Shown: positions 15,882 to 22,042 of the stretch, piece by piece
Layout of the letters: each line of letters opens with the position of its first letter
Numbering within the stretch: position 1 is the first letter of the stretch
NCBI GenBank assembly: GCA_964452115.1
Contig: CAYVKY010000023.1
Coordinates: 1 to 22,042 of the forward strand
Reading direction: 5' to 3'
Source: CAYVKY01 sp964452115
GTDB taxonomy: Bacteria; Bacteroidota; Ignavibacteria; Tepidaquicellales; Tepidaquicellaceae
Length of the DNA stretch: 22,042 nt
Notes under the pieces: model-generated
Seen by the model: the letters and a program-made list of their open reading frames with translations, nothing else
What the model was told of the DNA's origin: nothing
The model's database searches: none
Program-made: the position numbers and the translations under genes

Positions 15882-17716
15882 TATTTAATTAACACCATTC
15901 TTTTCGTATCCGTAAATCCGCCGGATGTCATCCTGCAGAAATATACACCGCTTGAATGCTGAAATCCGTTCCATGATACCTTATATATTCCCGTCTGCAT
16001 CTGTTCATTCACGAGTACATCAATTTCCCTGCCTGTAATATCATAAACCGAAATTTTCACAAATGATGATTTTGGAATTTCAAATTTAATATTTGTTACA
16101 GGATTAAACGGGTTCGGATAGTTCTGTTCAAGCGAATAATTTACAGGGATTTCCGAGCTTTCTTTATTAATATTTGTCATTATTGTATCACCGTAAACAA
16201 CACCGTTCTGTATGCATCCTTTTAAAGTCACAAAATAATTCGGCGGTGGCGGTTCACCTGCTGAATATTTAACAATTCCGAAATTTCTTCCGTAAGATAT
16301 ATACGATAATATCAATCCGTCATGTTTAAATTCTTTCGATTGCACGGGTAATCCGTTAAATAAATTCAATGATGAAATATTAGTACAAGTTATATTAGGT
16401 ACTGTCGTTCCGCAATTATGATATGTATTACCCACCACCGCTCTTAAACTGTCAATCAGATATTCATTAATATACCCATTACAGTTTGTGTTTGGATTTA
16501 GGACAAAAATAGAGGAAGTAGCGGTATCAAATCTTACGAAAAGATTATAATACAAAGGAAAATTTGACATGAAGAAATATCTATGTCCGTTTACTATTGT
16601 GTCTTTAGTAATCTGAGCCCAAAAGTCTCCGCTTTGATAAAGGTCATTCCAGTGATAGAGATATCTGTTACCAATCTGAAGCGGAAAATAGCTTGAAAAA
16701 TCAGTTAAAGAATCACCGCCGCTCGTTGTCTTTATTAATGAAGAACCCAGTCCCCATCCGGTTTTTGCATTTATGAAAAATACTTTTGAAGCATTTGCAG
16801 GCGCGTTTTGATTTATCCAGTTATTACCGCCGTTGTTTGTCCGGAATATTTTATTATTATTCGTAATCCATCCGGTATCTTTGTTTGCAAAAAATACATC
16901 GGTAAAATACATTGCAGCCGAATCCATTCGGTTCCAGTTAAATCCCCCGTTAGATGTTTTGTAAAGGAAACCACGGTCTTTGCAATATCCTGTGAGCGCA
17001 TCAGCGAAGAATAATTTACTCCGCTCTGCAAAAAGAGTATTAATTGTGTCAGCTGCAACGATATTCCAAATCGAACCTTTATTTGTAGTTTTAAAAAGCC
17101 ATCTAAATGTCGGCGGGACATCCGCACCTGCATACGAACTTGCCCATCCTGTGAATTGATTTATGAACATGACAGAATTAGTTGCGCGGGTACTGATAGT
17201 TGCATCACTTACCCAGTTAAGTCCGCCGTTGCTGGTTTTTAAAAGTCTGCCTGTTGAACCATAACCCCCATTGCCCACTCCGCTCGCAGCGGCAAATACA
17301 TTCATAGAATCTGCAATTGCAACAGTATTGAAACGCGGACCCCAATCATCAGAATATTGCAGCACCCAATTTATGCCGCCGTTCGTGGTTTTCAAAATCA
17401 TGCAATACGCAGTGTATAGCGGCGTACCGATCGGGTCTCCGCCAGCAGCCCACCCGGTCATCGGATTTAAAAATTTTATATCAAAAGCAGGATACGATGA
17501 CTGCATTGAATAAACCTGTGACCAAGACAATCCGCCGTTTGTTGTCCTTACGATTTTTGCTGAATCGAGAAGCACCCATCCGTAATATTCGTTAAAAAAA
17601 TACATAGCTTTTGGTGTTGATGGAAATGACGTTTTCTGAACGTACCATCCCCCTTGTGAATAAGCGCATGTTGAAAGAAGTAAAACAAACAGTAGAAAGA
17701 AACTAATTTTTCTCAT
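15881..17716 (-). CDS. Secreted Ycf48/BNR-like beta-propeller protein with T9SS sorting domain
   Basis: 611 residues. Signal peptide MRKISFFLLFVLLLSTCAYSQ (about 1-21). The body has at least six repeats of the form T-x-N-G-G-x-x-W (58-65, 110-117, 161-168, 210-217 as TTNKGSIW, 254-261 and 293-300, plus a decayed copy near 330), mostly alternating with F-x(4-5)-TGW (for example 184-191 and 276-283). This is the blade pattern of Ycf48-like and BNR propellers. A second region (about 345-515) has no recognisable motif. The C-terminal T9SS type A domain (about 526-611) carries NYPNPFNP at 532-539 and ends KRMVLIK. It stands alone on the minus strand, facing the protease gene. A surface or released binding protein is inferred; no enzymatic residues are evident. 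Confidence 0.87.
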   Translation of the reverse strand: MRKISFFLLFVLLLSTCAYSQGGWYVQKTSFPSTPKAMYFFNEYYGWVLLDSAKIVRTTNGGLSWSQVYSMQSSYPAFDIKFLNPMTGWAAGGDPIGTPLYTAYCMILKTTNGGINWVLQYSDDWGPRFNTVAIADSMNVFAAASGVGNGGYGSTGRLLKTSNGGLNWVSDATISTRATNSVMFINQFTGWASSYAGADVPPTFRWLFKTTNKGSIWNIVAADTINTLFAERSKLFFADALTGYCKDRGFLYKTSNGGFNWNRMDSAAMYFTDVFFANKDTGWITNNNKIFRTNNGGNNWINQNAPANASKVFFINAKTGWGLGSSLIKTTSGGDSLTDFSSYFPLQIGNRYLYHWNDLYQSGDFWAQITKDTIVNGHRYFFMSNFPLYYNLFVRFDTATSSIFVLNPNTNCNGYINEYLIDSLRAVVGNTYHNCGTTVPNITCTNISSLNLFNGLPVQSKEFKHDGLILSYISYGRNFGIVKYSAGEPPPPNYFVTLKGCIQNGVVYGDTIMTNINKESSEIPVNYSLEQNYPNPFNPVTNIKFEIPKSSFVKISVYDITGREIDVLVNEQMQTGIYKVSWNGFQHSSGVYFCRMTSGGFTDTKRMVLIK

Positions 17717-17770
17717 TTCAAAAATTTTTAAAGTTAATTTAAATCTACAACTGTTAATTGTTTTCCCATT

Positions 17771-17803
17771 TGAAGAGGTTCTTACGAATTTATTGCCTCT
17801 TCA
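17771..17803 (-). repeat. Inverted repeat about 55 bases upstream of the propeller gene
   Basis: TGAAGAGG (17771-17778) and CCTCTTCA (17796-17803) are exact reverse complements separated by 17 bases. It could be a 5'-leader hairpin or an operator for the gene starting at 17716. An 8-bp repeat can arise by chance in AT-rich sequence, so its role is open. Confidence 0.4.
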
Positions 17804-17986
17804 TACTGTAATTTAATATTAAAAATAATGTTACAACATTCAAGTTAAATAAATTCTGCTGCACTTAAACCGGATTCGTTAAAATGATTTATGTTTGTGT
17901 TCGGATATATTTTTTTATCAAAATGCGTTCCACCGCCTGAGAGCCTGCGAAAAAAACACTAAAATTATTCATTTTTACATCAAATG

Positions 17987-18012
17987 CATTCCCAAGCTGG
18001 AGCTTGGGAATG
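17987..18012 (+). repeat. 26-bp palindrome (REP-like), copy 1
   Basis: Arms CATTCCCAAGCT (17987-17998) and AGCTTGGGAATG (18001-18012) are perfect reverse complements around a central GG. It shares 22 of 26 positions with the copy at 18047-18072; apart from the centre, the only difference is a base-pair change kept complementary in both arms. Confidence 0.88.
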
Positions 18013-18046
18013 AGGATATGTGTCTGTTAAATCATCTATATACTCT

Positions 18047-18072
18047 CCTTCCCAAGCTCCAGCTTGGGAAGG
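18047..18072 (-). repeat. 26-bp palindrome (REP-like), copy 2, opposite orientation
   Basis: Arms CCTTCCCAAGCT (18047-18058) and AGCTTGGGAAGG (18061-18072) flank a central CC. The CC centre (GG in copy 1) shows that this copy is inverted relative to copy 1, and 34 bases separate the two. The outer palindrome edge is 20 bases past the stop of the gene at 18093-20120. Confidence 0.88.
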
Positions 18073-18092
18073 TTTTAAACCTGATATAAACT

Positions 18093-20120
18093 TTATTTGC
18101 TAAGTGAATCCAGCTTCGCTCTTGCGTAGTCGTTATTCGGATTTTTGGATAAAATTTTCCGGTACATTTCCAATGCTTTTGATTTATTCCCCAGCGAGAG
18201 TTCCGTATCGGCAATTCCGGATAATGCATTTATACTGCTTGTGTCAGCCTTGTAAGATTGGTTGTAATAGTCAAGCGCCTTTTTATAATCCTTCATTTCG
18301 GTGTAACATAATGCAATGTTATTCAGATACCCCGAATTATTAAACGGGTCAATCTTAATTAATTCGTTAAGAGCGCTAATTGCCTCATTATAATTATGCG
18401 ACTGATAGGAATTGTAAGACTTTGTCTGCAGGTCGGAAATTTTTTCCAGATTTTCAGGTTTCTTTCCGCCCGGCATTGACGGCAAAGGAATGTCGCCTTT
18501 TTTATATTTATCAAGCAGCTCTTTTGAACCTTTGTAATCCGGTATAATTGTCTGAAGTTTTTCAAGACTCATAATTGCATTTGATACATCCCCGCGCTCC
18601 TGATATATGCGTGCCATCTGGTAGTACCCGTCAGGTGCAAGCGAATCAACATCAATTCCCTTTTTGATTTGTATTTCTGCCGAATCAAGATTCCCTTCAA
18701 GCAGATATACAAGCCCAAGATTGTGATGTGCAAGCACATTGTTATCCCTTATTTCAATCGCGCGCCTGAAACGCTTTGCCGCTTCGTCGTACTGTTTGCG
18801 GTTCGCATAATAATTTCCGCAATTCACAAGCAGCACCGTTCCGTCAATGTTATCCGCCGTCATATATAAAGTGTCATTATCCTTCCAGTCTTTATTCCGT
18901 TCAAATGTGAGGAATGAATAGAACAGTATGATTACCAATCCCGCAGCAATAACTGCATTTATATTTTTTCCGTTGACGAATTTCAGGCATACATAAATGA
19001 ACAGTAGCGATACCGAAAAAGATGTCATATACAAAAATCTTTCAGCCATCAGGTTCATAGTCGGAACGATATTTATCACCGGCAGAAGCGATACGATTAT
19101 AAATAATATTGCAAATGAAATCACATTATCTTTTTTGTAGAAAATAATTCCGAGTACAATAATAAGAGCCGTAACAAGAAATGCAAATATCACCTGAAGT
19201 TCAAAAAGCGACTTTGCATCCGAAAGCACGCCGTTATAATGATAAAGCAGATTTACGGGGATAAATAAAAGTTTCAGGTAAACGGGAATTGTTTTCAGCA
19301 TCGTGCCGATAACCGTTACCATATCGAATCCGTAGAAGTACAAATATTTTTCCCTGTCGGGAATATTTTTCAGAAGGAAATATCTGAGTATCAGATAAAA
19401 AATTGTAAGTCCGAAAAACCATATATAAGTTTTCAGGTTCCGCTTTAAATAACTTCTGTCGTATTTTCTGTATATAAAATCGTACAGCAGAATAATCACA
19501 GGCATCGTGATTATCATTTCCTTTGAAAGAAGTCCGAGCAAATACATTGCAAGCGAAAGGTAAAAATGAGAATTTTTTCTGCTTACATCAAACCTTATAT
19601 AAAAGTAAAACGCCGCGAAGAAAAACAGAGTAACAAGCGAATCCGTTCTGCCGCTTATCCACGAAACACTTTCTGTATGGACTGCATGCGATGCAAAAAT
19701 TAAAGACGCAAGCAGCGCAAAGAGCATTGAATATTTATATTCCCTGAAAAGAAACGAAAGTATAAAAAGCAGAAGTATTGAGCATATAATATGGATAAGC
19801 AGATTTGTTATGTGATATCCGACGGGATTCAAACCCCAAATTGCATAGTCAATTGTGTATGCTGCTGAAACCAGCGGCCTGTAATACTTTCCTATTACTT
19901 TATGAAAGCCCTCGTCAGCCGTAAAAAACTTCGGAATGTTTGACAGCGATGTTATTGAAGAATTATTCTGCACCACGCTTTCATCGTCAAAAACAAACTG
20001 CCCGCCGAGTGAATTGAAATAAATCACCAGCGACCATATAACAATAACGGCAATACTTACAGGAAGTGTGATTTTACCGTAAATATTCTTTTTTTCTTTG
20101 TGAGGTTTTTTCGCTGTCAT
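18093..20120 (-). CDS. TMTC-like polytopic membrane glycosyltransferase with C-terminal TPRs
   Basis: 675 residues in the inner membrane. The N-terminal two-thirds has roughly ten hydrophobic segments (from about 17 to 405) and motifs of the PMT/TMTC-like GT-C fold: FVFDDESVV with the Asp45-Asp46 pair in the first outer loop, YYRPLVSAAYTIDYAIWG, NLLIHI, HAVHTESVSWISGRTD (145-160) and MAERFLYMTSF (358-368). The C-terminal third carries TPR repeats in two groups (about 430-525 and 565-665) split by a charged, proline-containing linker. By family knowledge such proteins move a sugar from a polyprenyl-phosphate carrier to exported protein or glycan; activity here is inferred. It begins 6 bases after the stop of the surface-protein gene, so the two form an operon and the surface protein is a candidate substrate. 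The palindrome pair lies just downstream. Confidence 0.83.
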   Translation of the reverse strand: MTAKKPHKEKKNIYGKITLPVSIAVIVIWSLVIYFNSLGGQFVFDDESVVQNNSSITSLSNIPKFFTADEGFHKVIGKYYRPLVSAAYTIDYAIWGLNPVGYHITNLLIHIICSILLLFILSFLFREYKYSMLFALLASLIFASHAVHTESVSWISGRTDSLVTLFFFAAFYFYIRFDVSRKNSHFYLSLAMYLLGLLSKEMIITMPVIILLYDFIYRKYDRSYLKRNLKTYIWFFGLTIFYLILRYFLLKNIPDREKYLYFYGFDMVTVIGTMLKTIPVYLKLLFIPVNLLYHYNGVLSDAKSLFELQVIFAFLVTALIIVLGIIFYKKDNVISFAILFIIVSLLPVINIVPTMNLMAERFLYMTSFSVSLLFIYVCLKFVNGKNINAVIAAGLVIILFYSFLTFERNKDWKDNDTLYMTADNIDGTVLLVNCGNYYANRKQYDEAAKRFRRAIEIRDNNVLAHHNLGLVYLLEGNLDSAEIQIKKGIDVDSLAPDGYYQMARIYQERGDVSNAIMSLEKLQTIIPDYKGSKELLDKYKKGDIPLPSMPGGKKPENLEKISDLQTKSYNSYQSHNYNEAISALNELIKIDPFNNSGYLNNIALCYTEMKDYKKALDYYNQSYKADTSSINALSGIADTELSLGNKSKALEMYRKILSKNPNNDYARAKLDSLSK

Positions 20121-20126
20121 TACTTT

Positions 20127-22042
20127 TTATAATTTTGTTGCCACAACAACGGTTGATTTCACCGTTTCCACTGTACCGCCGCTAGAATCAAGTGCCTCGA
20201 GATACACTATATATATACCGATTCTGAGCCTCTCTCCGTTGTCATTCAGTCCGTTGAAAATAATCTGTCCTTTAGAGCCGCTCGGCATATTGTTTGCAAG
20301 TGTCCTGACAAGTCTGCCCTTAACATCAAAAACTTTAACGCGAAGCTGTGAAACCTGCATCGGCAGACTGTAATCAATTATCGCAAAGTCTTCAAATCCG
20401 TCACCGTCAGGCGAGAACGGATTCGGTGCGATAGTAACTTTTCCTTTGCTGACAGGAATCACAGAGTATATGCTGTTTTGTTTAAGCGGTGTGCCGCCGT
20501 ACATATCAACGCAGGAGTTCCAGTTGTTCCGGTCATTGCCGTTAAGCAAAGGATTTATTCTTTCGAGCGAGAGCCCTTTTGTGTCTGATATATTCGGATT
20601 CACCCACTTCGGCGAATAAGCCACAAAATCAATTGTATTGCCCGAAGCATCAAGAATTTTCAGAGTATCGCCGCTGTTGCTGAGTGATAAACTTTTGTTG
20701 AAAAATATTTTATTGTTCGGCGAAATATCCCGCAGATAAGGGTATGTGCTGAATATAGATGTATCGGCTGCTACAAGTATGTAACTGCCGCTTGCGATGG
20801 TTGTGTATAATGAATCATAAATTTTAGTCGAACTCGACGGCTCCCATAGTTTCCATCCCGAAATATTAATATCTTTTCCCGTCGGATTATAAATTTCCAC
20901 ATATTCAGAGGAGTTTGCCGCAGGGTCAAACATAATTTCATTGATTGCAAGATAATTTCCAAAGGTGACTTTTTTAATTAATGTGTTATTTGTCGTATCC
21001 ATATCATCGGGATATTCAACTCTGCCGATGAACTGAAGGGATGTCGTATCGGTTGACTGATATGAAAAAGTGTAACCATTGGAACCGCCTGAAACAATTG
21101 CCGGAAGTGAGTAAGTATTTATTAGTTCGGATGTTTCCGGAATTCCGTTGAAATTTGCATCAAGATAAGTTTTCAGCACTGCGTTAGAAGAAGTATTCAT
21201 TCCGATGTTTTTCACCGTATATTGTAAATTCAATAAATCTCCCTTCTGCGGTGAAGACGGTGAAATTGTAAACGCACTCAATGCAAGGTCATAATCTTTA
21301 GGAGTAAGTGAATTTGCTTTATCCGGTGTTGCACCGGTTGATGAAATGCACGTACCCCAGTTTGACTGCTGGTTAGTCGGAACAGAAGCGCTGATTCTTT
21401 CAAGCGAACGCCCGTTCGTTCCGCCCCAGCTGTCCGAGTATGTCAGTGAATCAACTGTCTGTAAAGTGGAATTGTATAATACAACATTTTCACTGCCGGT
21501 ATTATTCAGTGCACTCCATCCGATTGACTGAATCACAATTCCTGTAGTCCCGGGATATGCAGTATGAAAATTCGATGAATCTTCACAGACTATCGCGTAG
21601 CCGCCGGCCGGTATCGAAATGCTCTGAGTTGTGATTGTGCGAATTGGATTCGATGCTGCCGCATCGCGCCATTTATAATTCTGAAGGTTCACAGCCGATG
21701 ACGAGCCGTTATATAATTCAAACCATTCTTTATTCGGACTCGTAGGTGTGTACATCACTTCATTAATTACAAGTTCAGTAGGAACCGTTCCGCCGCCGAT
21801 AGTTATCCTTTTTGTAATCTGATTATTTGTTGTATCTTCATCCTGTGCGAAAATTACTTTTGCTATATACTGAATTGAATTTGCATCGGGTATTATGTAA
21901 GCGAATGTATAAGTAACAGAGTCGCCTGCATTCAAAGTTGTGAATGTATTTGTGTTTATAAGTTCACTGCCTGAGGGAATGCTGTCAAGATTTATATCAT
22001 TATATAAATTCAGCTGAAAACTGTTTGCTGCCTGCGCACCGG
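20127..22042 (-). CDS. Large surface protein with alternating CARDB and lamin-tail domains, 5' end outside window
   Basis: The open frame runs to the window edge without a stop: about 637 residues are visible and the N-terminus with signal peptide is missing. In visible numbering: CARDB-like copy 1 (about 1-84, ending DTTNNQITKRITIG), lamin-tail domain 1 (89-241, VINEVMYTPTSPNKEWFELYN), CARDB copy 2 (249-360, ending DTTNNTLIKKVTFG), lamin-tail domain 2 (363-525, INEIMFDPAANSSEYVEIYN), and a C-terminal FlgD-like/T9SS-like Ig domain (534-637, NPFSPDGDGFEDF). The two CARDB-lamin-tail units repeat each other, both lamin-tail domains ending SLERI...NW..C...G.TP...NS. The leucine codon TTG at 21935 is internal, not a start. 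Extracellular, T9SS-dependent display is inferred. It is read together with the TMTC-like gene. Confidence 0.85.
   Translation of the reverse strand, partial: GAQAANSFQLNLYNDINLDSIPSGSELINTNTFTTLNAGDSVTYTFAYIIPDANSIQYIAKVIFAQDEDTTNNQITKRITIGGGTVPTELVINEVMYTPTSPNKEWFELYNGSSSAVNLQNYKWRDAAASNPIRTITTQSISIPAGGYAIVCEDSSNFHTAYPGTTGIVIQSIGWSALNNTGSENVVLYNSTLQTVDSLTYSDSWGGTNGRSLERISASVPTNQQSNWGTCISSTGATPDKANSLTPKDYDLALSAFTISPSSPQKGDLLNLQYTVKNIGMNTSSNAVLKTYLDANFNGIPETSELINTYSLPAIVSGGSNGYTFSYQSTDTTSLQFIGRVEYPDDMDTTNNTLIKKVTFGNYLAINEIMFDPAANSSEYVEIYNPTGKDINISGWKLWEPSSSTKIYDSLYTTIASGSYILVAADTSIFSTYPYLRDISPNNKIFFNKSLSLSNSGDTLKILDASGNTIDFVAYSPKWVNPNISDTKGLSLERINPLLNGNDRNNWNSCVDMYGGTPLKQNSIYSVIPVSKGKVTIAPNPFSPDGDGFEDFAIIDYSLPMQVSQLRVKVFDVKGRLVRTLANNMPSGSKGQIIFNGLNDNGERLRIGIYIVYLEALDSSGGTVETVKSTVVVATKL

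Larger units (their letters stand above)
17717..18092. other. Non-coding region with palindromes, upstream of the propeller gene
   Basis: 376 bases between two minus-strand genes: the 3' flank of the TMTC-like gene and the promoter side of the propeller gene. It contains two near-identical 26-bp palindromes (17987-18012 and 18047-18072) and a looser inverted repeat (17771-17803). I see no convincing gene; a 64-codon frame on the plus strand runs straight through both palindromes and is not coding-like. Confidence 0.7.

Noticed and set aside
17987..18072. The palindromes as rho-independent terminators of the TMTC-like gene
   Set aside because: Neither hairpin is followed by a T run in the minus-strand direction, and the paired inverted arrangement fits a REP doublet better; a terminator or stabiliser role is not excluded.
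17987..18072. CRISPR-like repeat array
   Set aside because: Only two copies, in opposite orientation, self-palindromic, with no cas gene nearby.
17895..18089. 64-codon plus-strand frame in the spacer before the TMTC-like gene
   Set aside because: It runs through both palindromes, which give it the repeated peptide PKLELG/PKLQLG; it has no ribosome binding site or recognisable domain.
20127..21935. TTG at 21933-21935 as the start of the surface-protein gene
   Set aside because: The frame stays open to the window edge and the upstream residues complete a CARDB-like repeat matching the second copy, so the gene continues outside the window.

Overview
The window reads as chromosomal DNA from a low-GC, free-living member of the Bacteroidota/Chlorobi group, most likely Ignavibacteriota or a close relative. 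The main clue is the C-terminal type IX secretion (T9SS type A) sorting domain with the NYPNPFNPxTxIKF signature on three large secreted proteins. Sparse Shine-Dalgarno sequences and AT-rich spacers fit as well. The lineage is inferred from protein motifs only. No rRNA, tRNA or CRISPR array was seen.

Layout. (1) 406-7029, plus strand: a tight gene string of endonuclease III, three consecutive GT9 (heptosyltransferase-like) glycosyltransferases, a DegT/perosamine-synthase-like aminotransferase, PRPP synthetase and a small SAM methyltransferase. The middle of it is a lipopolysaccharide or surface-glycan module. (2) 7139-8805, plus: a two-gene type II restriction-modification system (ThaI-like endonuclease overlapping an SPPY-type DNA methyltransferase). 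It is visibly more AT-rich than its neighbours and looks acquired. (3) 8880-12261, minus: two tandem paralogous secreted proteins with Asp-box-like motifs and near-identical T9SS sorting domains. (4) 12648-15827, plus: a lipoylated 2-oxoacid dehydrogenase E2 gene, a strong terminator, then a secreted subtilisin-like protease and a second strong terminator. (5) 15881-17716, minus: a Ycf48/BNR-like beta-propeller protein with a T9SS sorting domain. (6) 17717-18092: a non-coding stretch with a pair of near-identical 26-bp palindromes in opposite orientation (REP doublet/REPIN-like). (7) 18093-22042, minus: a TMTC-like polytopic glycosyltransferase with TPRs, preceded 6 bases upstream by a large secreted protein made of alternating CARDB and lamin-tail domains, whose 5' end lies outside the window.

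How the parts fit. Most of the window concerns the cell envelope and exterior: glycan building (GT9s, aminotransferase), secreted T9SS cargo, an exported protease, and a membrane glycosyltransferase next to a cell-surface protein. Nth, Prs and E2 are housekeeping genes.

I did not find a clear-cut new defence or mobile system. The best leads are the palindrome doublet; a 134-base perfectly identical block in the tandem paralogs, which suggests recent gene conversion; a GT9 protein whose expected catalytic Asp is Asn; a terminator placed only about 20 bases before the protease start; and the TMTC-like glycosyltransferase beside the repeat-built surface protein.
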